The translations under genes were made by a program, and so were the position numbers. A model generated the notes under the pieces. That model made no database searches, was not told the origin of the DNA, and was given only the letters and a program-made list of their open reading frames with translations. DNA of 64,000 nt from Pseudacidovorax sp. RU35E (lineage in GTDB: Bacteria; Pseudomonadota; Gammaproteobacteria; Burkholderiales; Burkholderiaceae_C), in assembly GCF_900156165.1 (NCBI RefSeq), contig NZ_FTMY01000001.1, positions 186,001 through 250,000 of the forward strand, given 5' to 3'. The first letter of the stretch is position 1; every line of letters begins with the position of its first letter. Shown here piece by piece: positions 35,916 to 44,822 of the stretch.

Positions 35916-37220
35916 ATGACACTGAAACTCAACGCCTTCCGCCCTCTCGTTCTCGCCTTGGCATTGGCCGGCGTCGCCGTGCCCGCCTTCGCCCAGCGCG
36001 ATGCCCGCATCGAGGCCCTTGCCCAGCAGCAGAAGCAGCCGCTGCTCGATACGCTTTCGCAGCTGGTTGCCATCGAATCCGGCAGCCGCGACCTCGACGG
36101 CCTGGACCGCATCGCGGCACTGGTGGCCGGACGCCTGCGGGCGTTGGGCGGGCAGGTGTCGGTGATAGAGCCGGGCAGCGCCGAATCGCCCGAGGTCTAC
36201 CGCATGGGCGACACGCCCGAGCACATCGGCAAGATGGTGCGCGCCACCTTCGAGGGCACCGGCAAGGCGCGCATCATGCTCATCGCGCACATGGACACGG
36301 TCTACACCATCGGCATGGGCGCGCGGCAGCCCTTCCGCATCGACGGGGACAAGGCCTACGGCCTGGGCATTGCCGACGACAAGCAGGGGATCGCGGTGAT
36401 CCTGCACACGCTGGCCCTCCTCAAGGAGATGGGCTTCAAGGACTATGGCCGCATCACCGTGCTGATCAATGGCGACGAAGAGATCAGCTCGCCCGGCTCG
36501 CGCGCGCTCATCAGCAAGCTGGGCGCCGAGCACGACGTGGTGCTGTCGCATGAGGGCGCCTATGCCAACGACGACAAGCTGTCGCTGGCCACGGCCGGCA
36601 TCGGCGCCGTCACGCTCAAGGTCCAGGGCAAGGCCTCGCATGCGGGCTCGGCGCCGGAGCGCGGGGTCAACGCCTTCTATGAGATGGCCCATCAGGTGCT
36701 GCAGATGCGGGACCTGTCCGATCCCGCCACCGGCCTCAAGATGAACTGGACGGTGGGGCAGGCCGGCAACAACCGCAACGTGATCCCCGCCGCGGCCCAG
36801 GCCATGGCCGATGTGCGCGTAAACAGGGTGGCCGACTACGACCGGCTGGAGCGCGCCATCCAGGAGCGGGTGAAGAAGCAGCTGATTCCCGAGGCCAAGG
36901 TCGAGGCGGTGTTCGAGCGTCGCCGTCCGCCGCTGGAGGCCAATGCCGCCGCGCTGGCGCTGGCCCGGCATGCGCAGGGGATCTACGGCGAACTCGGCCG
37001 CACGCTCGGTGCCGACGACAAGGTGGCGGGCGGCGGTACCGATGCGGCCTTCGCCGGCCTGTCGGGCAAGGCGGCCGTGGTCGAGCGTTTCGGCCTGCAG
37101 GGCTACGGCGCGCATTCCGCCGATGCCGAATACGTGCTGATCGACTCCATCGCGCCGCGGCTGTACCTGACGACGCGGCTGATCATGGACGTGTCGGCAG
37201 GCAAGGTGCCGGCGCGCTGA
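35916..37220 (+). CDS. Exported M20-family peptidase (carboxypeptidase G2-like)
   Basis: A 434-residue zinc exopeptidase with a Sec signal peptide ([18 protein letters not shown]). M20 motifs: [11 protein letters not shown] with first metal ligand His and catalytic Asp, [11 protein letters not shown] with bridging Asp, [12 protein letters not shown] with catalytic Glu and ligand, and GGTDAAF with the late residues; the dimerisation domain has [19 protein letters not shown]. It resembles glutamate carboxypeptidases that remove C-terminal Glu. ATG 35916 is chosen for the leader. It lies 61 bp after polA and is probably transcribed separately. Confidence 0.92.
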   Translation: MTLKLNAFRPLVLALALAGVAVPAFAQRDARIEALAQQQKQPLLDTLSQLVAIESGSRDLDGLDRIAALVAGRLRALGGQVSVIEPGSAESPEVYRMGDTPEHIGKMVRATFEGTGKARIMLIAHMDTVYTIGMGARQPFRIDGDKAYGLGIADDKQGIAVILHTLALLKEMGFKDYGRITVLINGDEEISSPGSRALISKLGAEHDVVLSHEGAYANDDKLSLATAGIGAVTLKVQGKASHAGSAPERGVNAFYEMAHQVLQMRDLSDPATGLKMNWTVGQAGNNRNVIPAAAQAMADVRVNRVADYDRLERAIQERVKKQLIPEAKVEAVFERRRPPLEANAAALALARHAQGIYGELGRTLGADDKVAGGGTDAAFAGLSGKAAVVERFGLQGYGAHSADAEYVLIDSIAPRLYLTTRLIMDVSAGKVPAR

Positions 37221-37280
37221 CCAGGCCGGGACTGGCGCGTCCACTGATCCAGCGGGCGCTCGTTGCCGTAACGCCGGAAT

Positions 37281-37321
37281 GGGCGCGCGGTTGTGCGCGC
37301 CCGGCCCTGCACGGTGCAGGG
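37281..37321. terminator. Two tandem hairpins, possible terminator
   Basis: The first stem is 8 bp (37281-37288 with 37295-37302, 6-nt loop); the second is 8 bp (37305-37312 with 37314-37321, 1-nt centre). Only CTTT follows, so termination would be weak. It lies between the M20 peptidase and the hydrolase gene. Confidence 0.35.
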
Positions 37322-37386
37322 CTTTGCGTGCGCGGCGGCGCTCGCTCCCTAGACTCCGACACCCCAACAGCCAAGGAAGACCCCGC

Positions 37387-38283
37387 ATGCTGAAAGACGA
37401 CCTCCAGCGCGACTTCGATTCCCTGCGGCCCGGCCGCGCCGAGGGCGAGGGCGCCAGCCGCCGCACCGCACTGAAGGCGGCGCTCGGCGTGGGCTATGCC
37501 GCCGCCACGCTGCCCATTGCCGCACAGACGGCCATCCGCACGCCGGCCGACGGCCTGCGTGCCGGACCGATCAAGTTCAACGTGGCCGGTTTCGACGTGC
37601 CGGCCTATGCCGCGGCACCGGAAGGCCGCACGGGCCTGCCGGTGGTACTGGTGGTGCAGGAGATCTTCGGCGTGCACGAATACATCGCCGACACCTGCCG
37701 CCGCTTCGCCAAGCTCGGCTACCTGGCCATCGCGCCCGAGTTGTATGCGCGCCAGGGCGACCCGCGCGGCTACACCGACATCCCCAAGCTGATGGCCGAG
37801 GTCGTGTCCAAGGTGCCGGACGCGCAGGTCATGGCCGACCTGGACGGCGCGCTGGCCTGGGCCGGCGCCAACGGGGGCGACACCAGCCGGGCCGGCATCA
37901 CCGGCTTCTGCTGGGGTGGCCGGATCACCTGGCTCTATGCGGCCACCGGCCGGGTCAAGGCCGGCGTCGCCTGGTACGGGCGTCTGGTGGGGCAGGCCTC
38001 GCCGCTCACGCCGAAGCACCCTGTGGAGATTGCGGCCGAACTCAAGGCGCCCGTGCTGGGCCTGTATGGCGGCAAGGACCAGGGCATCCCGCTCGACACG
38101 GTCGAGCAGATGAAGACCGCGCTCGCCGCCGGCTCGGCCGCCGCCAAGGCCTCGCAGTTCGTCGTCTACCCGGAGGCAGGCCATGCCTTCCATGCCGACT
38201 ACCGGCCCAGCTACCTGCAGAGCGCCGCAGAGGACGGCTGGAAGCGTGCCACGGCCTGGTTCAAGGCCAACGGAGTCGCCTGA
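37387..38283 (+). CDS. Dienelactone-hydrolase-family protein with Tat-like leader
   Basis: 298 residues of alpha/beta-hydrolase. The catalytic triad is visible: Cys nucleophile in [11 protein letters not shown], Asp in [11 protein letters not shown], His in [16 protein letters not shown]. Family segment [40 protein letters not shown] supports it. The N-terminus has [11 protein letters not shown] followed by a hydrophobic stretch, so it is probably exported by Tat; many such proteins in Burkholderiales share this. The substrate is unknown; classical DLH opens chlorocatechol-derived lactones, but no catechol genes are near. Confidence 0.9.
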   Translation: MLKDDLQRDFDSLRPGRAEGEGASRRTALKAALGVGYAAATLPIAAQTAIRTPADGLRAGPIKFNVAGFDVPAYAAAPEGRTGLPVVLVVQEIFGVHEYIADTCRRFAKLGYLAIAPELYARQGDPRGYTDIPKLMAEVVSKVPDAQVMADLDGALAWAGANGGDTSRAGITGFCWGGRITWLYAATGRVKAGVAWYGRLVGQASPLTPKHPVEIAAELKAPVLGLYGGKDQGIPLDTVEQMKTALAAGSAAAKASQFVVYPEAGHAFHADYRPSYLQSAAEDGWKRATAWFKANGVA

Positions 38284-38345
38284 GCGCCCTGCCGGGTGCC
38301 GGGCCGCCGACAATGGCGCCCGCCCGCTGTGCTGACTCCTGCACG

Positions 38346-38369
38346 GGCCGCCTTCGGGCGGCCTTTTTT
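38346..38369 (+). terminator. Rho-independent terminator
   Basis: A 7-bp GGCCGCC/GGCGGCC stem with a TTCG loop, followed by six T (38364-38369), 63 bp after the hydrolase stop. Confidence 0.93.
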
Positions 38370-38398
38370 CGTCACGTTCTCCCGTCGCCTGTCCACCG

Positions 38399-39325
38399 AT
38401 GAAGCTGCTCCAGATCCTGCTCGCCACCCTCGTCACCGGCATCGGCAGCGTCTGGATCGCCGGCATGCTGCTGCGCCTGGGCGTGCGCGGACGCCCGCAG
38501 GACGCAGGCCATGGCCCGCAGCATCTGCTGAGCCTGGCCGCAGGCGCGTTGCTGGCGACGGCATTCATGCACCTGCTGCCGGAGGCCTTCGAAAGCGGGC
38601 TGGAACCCTCCGTGCTGTTTGCGGTGCTGCTGGGTGGCCTGGTGCTCTTCTTTCTGCTCGACAAGGCCGAGCTGTGGCACCACGGGCATGAGCATCACCA
38701 CGGGCCTGCCCACGCCCACCCTTCGGACGGCTCGGCCCATGGGCACGAGCATGGGGCACATGCCCACGCGCCACCGGGCGTCGACGCCCATCGGCCCCAC
38801 CTCCATGCGCCGCGCACCGGAGGCTGGGCGGTGCTGGCGGGCGACAGCGTGCATTGCTTCGGCGATGGCGTGCTCCTCGCCTCCGCCTTCATGGCCGACA
38901 CGCGCCTGGGCCTGCTGGCGGCGCTGTCGGTGCTTGCCCACGAGGTGCCCCACCATGTCGGTGACCTGGTGGTGCTGCGGCAGACCTCGTCGGATGCGCG
39001 GGCTGCGCTGGTGAAGGTCTCCCTCGCCGGCACGGTCACCGCACTGGGTGGCTTCGTCGGCTGGTGGCTGGTGGCGCAACTGCACGGCTGGTTGCCGTAC
39101 TTGCTGGTCCTGGCATCGAGCAGCTTCGCCTACGTGGCGCTGGCCGACCTCATCCCGCAACTGCAGCGCCGGCTTGCCGCCCGACAGACCGTGCTGCAGG
39201 TGCTGTGGCTGCTCGCTGGCATCGTGCTGGTGACGGGTGTCAGCCGCCTGGCGCACGGGGACGAGCATCGGCACGGCGAAGATTCCGGGGCGCGCGCCAC
39301 GTCTTCCACGCCGCATCGTCATTGA
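38399..39325 (+). CDS. ZIP-family divalent metal transporter
   Basis: 308 residues with about eight helices. The metal-binding helices carry HCFGDGVLLASAF and HEVPHHVGDLVV, the ZIP TM4/TM5 signatures. A His-rich loop lies between helices 3 and 4 (residues about 93-139, many HxH pairs), and a His-rich tail ends the protein (EHRHGED, TPHRH). ZIP proteins import Zn, Fe or Mn into the cytoplasm. It starts right after the terminator of the previous gene and is convergent with the DUF3300 gene. Confidence 0.93.
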   Translation: MKLLQILLATLVTGIGSVWIAGMLLRLGVRGRPQDAGHGPQHLLSLAAGALLATAFMHLLPEAFESGLEPSVLFAVLLGGLVLFFLLDKAELWHHGHEHHHGPAHAHPSDGSAHGHEHGAHAHAPPGVDAHRPHLHAPRTGGWAVLAGDSVHCFGDGVLLASAFMADTRLGLLAALSVLAHEVPHHVGDLVVLRQTSSDARAALVKVSLAGTVTALGGFVGWWLVAQLHGWLPYLLVLASSSFAYVALADLIPQLQRRLAARQTVLQVLWLLAGIVLVTGVSRLAHGDEHRHGEDSGARATSSTPHRH

Positions 39326-39370
39326 GACGGGCAGACGGCGCCCTTTCGCGCCGCTGCGCTCTTCGCCGAA

Positions 39371-41437
39371 TCAGGAAGGCTGCTCGCCAGGACGCGGCGG
39401 ACGACCCGGTCCGTGGGGGCCTTCGCGCCGGTCACCCGGTCCCGGCTGCGCTTCCCGCGCACGCTGTTGCGCCTGTTGCTGCTGTTGGCGCATTTGCTCC
39501 TGCATGCGCTGTTGCACCTCGCGCTGCTGCTGTGCTGCCCGCTCCTGCATCTGTTGCTGCTGCTGCTGCCGCATCTGCTCCTGCGCCGCCTGCTGTTGGC
39601 GCCGGCCCTGCTCCTGGGCCTGCTGCTGTTGCTGGCGGACCTGCTCCTGCGCCTGTTGTTGACGGCGTGCCTGTTCCTGCGCCTGCTGCTGCTGGCGGGA
39701 TTGCTCCTGCAACTGCTCCTGCTGGCGTCGCGCCTGCTCGCGGGCCTGCTGCTGCATCTGCTGTTGCTGCTGCCGCACCTGGTCCTGCATCTGACGTTGC
39801 TGTTCACGCGCCAGGTTCTGCTGTCGATCGCGCTCGGCCTGCACTTGCGCCTGCGCCTGCCGGTTGTCCTGCTGCGCGCGGGCCTGCTGCCGCTGCTGTT
39901 CCTCCGCGGCCTGCTGCTGGCGCCGCGCCTGGTCCTGCTGCTGCCGCTGCTGCATGTCCTGCTGGCGGCGCGCCATTTCGGCCTGCTGACGCTGGGCCTG
40001 CTGCTGCTGGCGCTGCTGGTCCTGCTGGGCTTGCTGCATCTGCCGCATGCGTTCCTGCTGTTCGCGGCCCTGCGCCTGGGCGGCCAATTGGGCTTGCTGC
40101 TGCGATTGCATCTCGCGCTGATGGTCGGCCAACTGGCGTTGCTGCTGCTGCGCCTGCTGGCGCTGCATGTCGGCCATGCGGCGCTGCTCATCGGCCTGGC
40201 GCTGGGCCATGTCGCGCATCTGCTGGTCGCGCTGCATCTGCTGCTGCATCTGCTGCAGCTGCATCTGGCGCTGCTGATCCTGAGATTGACGTGCCGCCTG
40301 TTCCGCCAGCTCGCGCTGCTGTCGTTGCTGTTCCTGCTGGACGGCCACGAGGCGCGGGTCCGGGCCACCCCAGGCGCGTGGGCCGGGCCCGAAGCCTGGG
40401 CCTGGCTGCGGCATGTAGATGTTGTTGTTGTAGACCACGGCCGGGCGCTGCCAACTGGGCGGCGGACGGTCACGGTCCCAGCCGCCGGGCGGCGGGGCAG
40501 GGGGCCGGCCGCCCCAGCGCAGGTCCCAGTTGCGCCAGCCCCAGTCGTGACGCTGCAGCGCCGAACTCACGATGACGCCCGCGCCAAATGCCAGCGCACC
40601 GACGACCACCGGTTGGACCGGTACCGGTTCGGCCACCTGCAGCGGGGGCGTGTAGCTGTAGCCGGCGTAGTAGGGCACGGGTGCGCCGTAGACGACCTGC
40701 GGGTCGTACCTCGGCACGTAGACCACGTCCGGCTGGGCCGGCTCGATGGTAATGTAAGTCGGTGGCGGCTCGACCACGACCGGCGTGGACTGAACGACGA
40801 CCCCGGGCTGCGCCGCGACAGGCTGCGCGGGTGGCGCGCTGCCCTGCACCACTTTCAGCTGCGCGCTACTCTTGAGTTCGCCGGCACTGCGCGCGCGCTG
40901 GCGCATGACCTGGATGGCATTCATCACATCCGTGGGGTCGTTGTAGTAGGCCTGACCCAGGGCCGTCATCCAGCCGACGTTGCCGGCCAGCTGATCGAGC
41001 ACGCGCCGGAAGGCGGTCAGGCCCTTCACGCTGGGATCCCACGGCTGTTGGTTGGCGGCGTCGGCCAGCGGGCCGGCGCGCAACTGCTGGTTCTGCGCCA
41101 GCCATTGATGTGCCGCGGTCACTTGGTCCGGAAAAGTGGAGGCCGCCAGGACCTGTGCCACCAGCTTGTCGGGATACAGCGCGATCGGCGCCACCAGCCG
41201 GTAGAGCTCGTTGGCGGCGGGCGGCGTGTAGGCAGCTGGCACGGGGGCAGGCGCAGGCATCGCAGGCGCGGCCTGGGGCGCGGGCGCCGCAGCGGAAGGA
41301 TCGGAAACCGCCGGCGGCGCTGCCTGATTGCAGGCGCCCAGGGCGAGCGCCAGCGTCAGGGCCACCCACAAGGGGCGAGGGGCGGCTGCAAGGCGCGGCG
41401 ATTGCAGCGCATCGGCAGTGGAAGGCAGAGCGGGCAT
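39371..41437 (-). CDS. DUF3300 lipoprotein with long Gln/Arg-rich coiled tail
   Basis: 688 residues. Signal and lipobox (LALALGAC near residue 37) predict a lipoprotein. DUF3300 spans about residues 70-280: LYRLVAPIALYPDKLVAQVLAASTFPDQVTAAHQWL, DPTDVMNAIQVMRQRA, and QPDVVYVPRYDPQVVYGAP. From about residue 370 to the end the chain is nearly all Q, R, A, E and M, a predicted very long coiled coil. The opposite strand reads as a Leu-rich frame, an artefact of this composition. Function is unknown; a cell-envelope role is likely. ATG 41437 is chosen; 20 further open residues upstream are unlikely. Confidence 0.85.
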   Translation of the reverse strand: MPALPSTADALQSPRLAAAPRPLWVALTLALALGACNQAAPPAVSDPSAAAPAPQAAPAMPAPAPVPAAYTPPAANELYRLVAPIALYPDKLVAQVLAASTFPDQVTAAHQWLAQNQQLRAGPLADAANQQPWDPSVKGLTAFRRVLDQLAGNVGWMTALGQAYYNDPTDVMNAIQVMRQRARSAGELKSSAQLKVVQGSAPPAQPVAAQPGVVVQSTPVVVEPPPTYITIEPAQPDVVYVPRYDPQVVYGAPVPYYAGYSYTPPLQVAEPVPVQPVVVGALAFGAGVIVSSALQRHDWGWRNWDLRWGGRPPAPPPGGWDRDRPPPSWQRPAVVYNNNIYMPQPGPGFGPGPRAWGGPDPRLVAVQQEQQRQQRELAEQAARQSQDQQRQMQLQQMQQQMQRDQQMRDMAQRQADEQRRMADMQRQQAQQQQRQLADHQREMQSQQQAQLAAQAQGREQQERMRQMQQAQQDQQRQQQQAQRQQAEMARRQQDMQQRQQQDQARRQQQAAEEQQRQQARAQQDNRQAQAQVQAERDRQQNLAREQQRQMQDQVRQQQQQMQQQAREQARRQQEQLQEQSRQQQQAQEQARRQQQAQEQVRQQQQQAQEQGRRQQQAAQEQMRQQQQQQMQERAAQQQREVQQRMQEQMRQQQQQAQQRAREAQPGPGDRREGPHGPGRPPRPGEQPS

Positions 41438-41644
41438 GGTCGGGAGTCCCCATCGGTCGAAGGTGCAAGAAGCACCTTCGTTCCTGGTCAACGGCATGGC
41501 ACCGACTGCGGTGCACCCGGAAGGCCCCGCCTGTGTGACCAGTGGTGTCGATGAGTGTCTTGCGCAGACACCGCCACGCTGCCAGTGCCGCCCGCGTGTG
41601 CCTGTAGGCCGGTACGGTCCGATCCCTGCGGGAAGCTGACCGGT

Positions 41645-42250
41645 CTACTTGCCGTTCTCGGTGTACTTGGTGACGGCTTCGGCCGTCATGCTGTAGCCGC
41701 TCGCGCCCATCATCGAATCGTTGCGTTCGGTGCGCAGTGGGCCGCTGACCCACACGGCGTCCATGGCGCGGAACTTGACCGGCGTACGTGGCCGCACGTG
41801 CAGGATCTGGTTGGCCGGCGGCGGCGGCGTATGGATGCAGGCCCCGAAGTAGGGCACCAGCAGGAACTCGCTCACCAGGCCCTTGCTCTCCTCCAGCGGC
41901 ACCACGAAGCCCGGCAGCCGCACCTGCGTGCCGTTGAGCGCCGCATTGGTCGGCGCGTTGTTGAGCACGTCCTGCATCTTCGTCAGCAGCTCGGCGGCAC
42001 GCGGGTCGTTGTCCTCCAGCTTGCCGAGGTCGATGTCCTTGAAGTCCTTGGACGGATCCCAGCCGGGCGGCACCAGTTCCATCCAGGTGATCTGCTTGGG
42101 GCCGGCCGCAGGCTTGGCCGGGGCGCTGCTCTTGCCGCCCAGCGGGTTGGTGGCCGTGGTGGCCTCGGGTGCGGGGCCGGCGGCCTGGGCAGCGGCCATC
42201 ACGAAGGCGGCCGCGAGGCCGGCGAGCAGTGAGCGCGAAGAAGCGGTCAT
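41645..42250 (-). CDS. DUF3299 periplasmic protein (ZrgD-like)
   Basis: 201 residues with a signal peptide (LLAGLAAAFVMAAAQA). DUF3299 motifs: ITWMELVPPGWDP, VRLPGFVVPLEESKGLVSEFLLVPYFGACIHTPPPPANQILHV. A Cys-Ile-His near residue 145 could bind metal. It is the last gene of a four-gene operon like zrgA-ABC-permease-DUF3299 of Vibrio cholerae, which aids zinc uptake. The role is inferred from that order. Confidence 0.88.
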   Translation of the reverse strand: MTASSRSLLAGLAAAFVMAAAQAAGPAPEATTATNPLGGKSSAPAKPAAGPKQITWMELVPPGWDPSKDFKDIDLGKLEDNDPRAAELLTKMQDVLNNAPTNAALNGTQVRLPGFVVPLEESKGLVSEFLLVPYFGACIHTPPPPANQILHVRPRTPVKFRAMDAVWVSGPLRTERNDSMMGASGYSMTAEAVTKYTENGK

Positions 42251-42254
42251 GTGA

Positions 42255-43514
42255 TCAGATCCTTGGAGAGAGCCCGTCGGCCAGCGACAGGCGATAGGCC
42301 CGCCAGCCCGGCAGCAGACTGGCCAACCAGCCGGCGGCCAGCAGGGCGCCGAGCAAGGTCCATTCGTTCAGTGTAGGAGCCGAGATCGTCAGGGCGAGGC
42401 CGTAGGTCGATTGCAGCCACGGTCCCAGCAGGGCCAGCGCAACGGCGGCGGATAGGGCGCCAAGCAGCACGCCCAACGCCGTGACCAGCGCCCCTTCGAG
42501 CGCCAGCAGCGCCAGCACATGGCGTGCGCCCGCACCGACGGCGCGCAGCACGGCCAGCTCGCGTCGGCGCTCGTTCAGGCCGGCCAGTACCACCGACACC
42601 AAGCCAGCCAGGCTGACGATGCCCACCAGGCCCGACAGCACCAGCAGTGCCTTCTCGCCGACGCCGACCACCTGCCAGAGTTCGTCCAGCGCCACCCCGG
42701 GCAGTATGGCCATCAGCGGCTCCTCGGTATAGCCGGCCACCCAGCGCTGCACGGCGAACACGGCGGCACGGCTCTTGAGGCCCACCAGCGCGGCCGTCAC
42801 GTTCTTGGGGCTGAGGTCGAACTTGCGCACCTGCTCGGCCGGAATCTTGATGCCCGGCATGGGCACGCCGGCCACCCAGTCGAGGTGGATGGCCTGCATC
42901 GCCTCCAGGCCGATGTGCACCGTCCGGTCCACCGGCGTGCCCGTGCGCGCCAGGATGCCCACCACGGTGAAGGGCTTGTCGGCATGTTCGGGCGAGAGCT
43001 CGCCGCTGCCGTGCGACAGCGTGATCTTCTGACCCAGGCGATAGCCCAGCTGCTCGGCCACGTCGGCGCCCAGCACCGCGTCGAAGAGCTGCTCAAAGGG
43101 CTTGCCCTCGCGCATGACCAGCGGCTGGCGGTCGCCGTAATGGAAGCGGCTGAAGTACTCGGGCGTGGTGGCCAGCACCGGAAAGCCGTGGTGCGAATCG
43201 CCCAGCGAGATCGGCACCACCCAGGCCACGCCGCGGTGGGCCTGCAGGTCCTGCACGCTCTTCCAGCCCATGTTGTTGGTGGCGGCCCCGATGCGGAACA
43301 CAGAATACAGCAGCAGCTGCGTGCTGCCGGTGCGGGCGCCGACGATCAGATCGGTGCCCGAGACGGCCGACGAGAAGTTGTCGCGCAGCTCGGTGCGGAT
43401 GCGCTCCACGCCCAGCAGCAGCAGCGTCGACAGCGCGATGGAGAACACCGTGAGCGCCAGCGTGAAACGCCGGTTCCAGGCGCTGCGGGCGGCGATGGCG
43501 AGCAGCGTGTTCAT
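42255..43514 (-). CDS. ABC transporter permease, FtsX/MacB-like (zrg operon)
   Basis: 419 residues. One helix lies near the N-terminus (LALTVFSIALSTLLLLGVERI), a large periplasmic domain follows (about 40-280), and three helices near the C-terminus sit in the FtsX domain (LLVLSGLVGIVSLAGLVSVVLAGL, HVLALLALEGALVTALGVLLGAL, EWTLLGALLAAGWLASLLPGW). NERRRELAVLRAVGAGARHVLAL is the FtsX signature. Start and ATPase stop overlap (ATGA). The protein probably works with the ATPase to move or release something across the envelope rather than as a classic importer. Confidence 0.9.
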   Translation of the reverse strand: MNTLLAIAARSAWNRRFTLALTVFSIALSTLLLLGVERIRTELRDNFSSAVSGTDLIVGARTGSTQLLLYSVFRIGAATNNMGWKSVQDLQAHRGVAWVVPISLGDSHHGFPVLATTPEYFSRFHYGDRQPLVMREGKPFEQLFDAVLGADVAEQLGYRLGQKITLSHGSGELSPEHADKPFTVVGILARTGTPVDRTVHIGLEAMQAIHLDWVAGVPMPGIKIPAEQVRKFDLSPKNVTAALVGLKSRAAVFAVQRWVAGYTEEPLMAILPGVALDELWQVVGVGEKALLVLSGLVGIVSLAGLVSVVLAGLNERRRELAVLRAVGAGARHVLALLALEGALVTALGVLLGALSAAVALALLGPWLQSTYGLALTISAPTLNEWTLLGALLAAGWLASLLPGWRAYRLSLADGLSPRI

Positions 43515-44209
43515 ACGGCGCTGGCGGCCGCAGCGGCCTTGTTGAGCGAGGGCAGGTGCAACTGGCGCGCAAAGCGCTGCGCGATGCGCGGGTCGTGGCT
43601 CACCAGCACCAGCGCGCTGCCCGCTTCCTGGCAGGCGGCCATCAGCGTGTCGAGGAAGGCCTCGCGGCGCTCCTCGTCCAGCGCGGAGGTCGGTTCGTCG
43701 GCGATCACCAGCTCGGGCCGGCCGACCAGCGCCCGCGCCGCGGCCACGCGCTGCTGCTGACCCACCGACAGCTGCATGGCGCTGCGGTTCCAGAGCGTGG
43801 CGTCCAGGCCCATGCGTGCCAGCAGGGCCTCGGCCTGCGCGCGCGACCCCTCGGCCCGGCGGCGCGGCGAGAAGCGCAGCGGCAGCAGCACGTTGTCCAT
43901 CACGCTCAGATAAGGCAGCAGGTTGAACTGCTGGAAGATGTAGCCCACGTGGTCGACGCGCCGGCGGTCGCGGGCGCTGCCGCCCAGGCGCGACCAGTCC
44001 TGGCCCAGCAATCGCACCTCGCCGGCATCGGCCAGCAGCACGCCGGCCAGCAGCGACAGCAACGTGCTCTTGCCGCAGCCGCTCGGGCCGTACAGGAAGA
44101 CGGGTTCGTCGGCCGCCACGGCGAGGCGGTCGATGTCGATGCAGGGCGCGGCCGCGCCAGGCCAGCCGAAGCGCAGGCCCCGGGCTTCGAGGACGGGGGC
44201 GGTGCTCAC
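43511..44209 (-). CDS. ABC transporter ATP-binding protein (zrg operon)
   Basis: 232 residues of LolD/MacB-type ATPase. Walker A GPSGCGKST at residues 41-49, Q-loop YIFQQFNLLPYLSVMDNV, signature LSVGQQQRVAAARAL, Walker B LVIADEPTSALD and H-loop LVLVSHDPRI are intact. The start is GTG 44209, overlapping the ZrgA-like stop (GTGA); longer frames upstream run through the neighbouring gene. It powers the FtsX-like permease. Confidence 0.92.
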   Translation of the reverse strand: MSTAPVLEARGLRFGWPGAAAPCIDIDRLAVAADEPVFLYGPSGCGKSTLLSLLAGVLLADAGEVRLLGQDWSRLGGSARDRRRVDHVGYIFQQFNLLPYLSVMDNVLLPLRFSPRRRAEGSRAQAEALLARMGLDATLWNRSAMQLSVGQQQRVAAARALVGRPELVIADEPTSALDEERREAFLDTLMAACQEAGSALVLVSHDPRIAQRFARQLHLPSLNKAAAAASAV

Positions 44210-44817
44210 TTGTCCCAGGTTAGCCGCGTGGCGGGGCGGCGCAGCACCCGCTTGAACTGGCCCTGCGGCGCGACGATCTCGGACTCGATCTGCCGCAGAT
44301 TCTTGAACGCATCGAAGAGCTGCACGTCGATGTAGCGGGCGCGCGAGGCATCGACGCAGTTGAAGGCAAAGCTGGCGTCCAGGTCGGCATGGTCGACGTC
44401 CTCCGCCGGCTTCGCAGCGGGTCTGGCATCGCCTGCCTTGGCGCCGGCTGCGGGCTTGGCCTCGGCCGGCTTGTCGCCGCTGAGCACCGGCGAATCGAGC
44501 TGCACCGGGCCCAGCTTGCAGCCGGCCGCCGGATCGATCACGAAGAGCTGGTCGGCGGCGCGAAGACGTTGGGTCATGCGGGCGACCGCCTCGCGTTCGG
44601 CTTCCGTGCGCGGCGCGCGCTCGAAGCCCAGCAGGCTGTCCAGCGGGGCCTCCATCTCGATGGTGACAGCGGTGCCTTCGATGGCGACATCCAATTCGAG
44701 CTTGCCATGCACATGCGCATGCTGGGCGCGTGGGGCGGGCTTCTGCTGCGCCAGGGCCGGCGCAGCGGCGGTCGCAAGGCTCAGTGCGAGAAGGACAGGG
44801 AGGCGTCGAAGGGTCAT
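44206..44817 (-). CDS. ZrgA-like (DUF2796) zinc-uptake periplasmic protein
   Basis: 203 residues with signal peptide (VLLALSLATAAAPALAQ). The mature start AQHAHVHGKLELDVAIEG with its His cluster, then EMEAPLDSLLGFERAPRTEAER, and a late ASFAFNCVDASRARYIDVQLFDAFKNLRQIESEIVAPQGQ define DUF2796/ZrgA. A Lys/Ala/Pro-rich linker with more His/Asp (EDVDHADLDA) lies in between. In Vibrio cholerae zrgA helps uptake of zinc complexes. It heads the operon; no Zur box was recognised upstream. Confidence 0.88.
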   Translation of the reverse strand: MTLRRLPVLLALSLATAAAPALAQQKPAPRAQHAHVHGKLELDVAIEGTAVTIEMEAPLDSLLGFERAPRTEAEREAVARMTQRLRAADQLFVIDPAAGCKLGPVQLDSPVLSGDKPAEAKPAAGAKAGDARPAAKPAEDVDHADLDASFAFNCVDASRARYIDVQLFDAFKNLRQIESEIVAPQGQFKRVLRRPATRLTWDK

Positions 44818-44822
44818 GCAGG

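Noticed and set aside
39064-40575. A Pro/Ala-repeat frame on the plus strand
   Set aside because: A second shadow of the same Gln-rich tail, without a start signal or domain.
39413-41554. A Leu-rich frame that looks like a polytopic membrane protein
   Set aside because: It is the complement of the CAG/CGC-rich Gln/Arg tail of the DUF3300 gene. Poly-Leu arises from reversed Gln codons, and the minus strand has lipobox and domain motifs.
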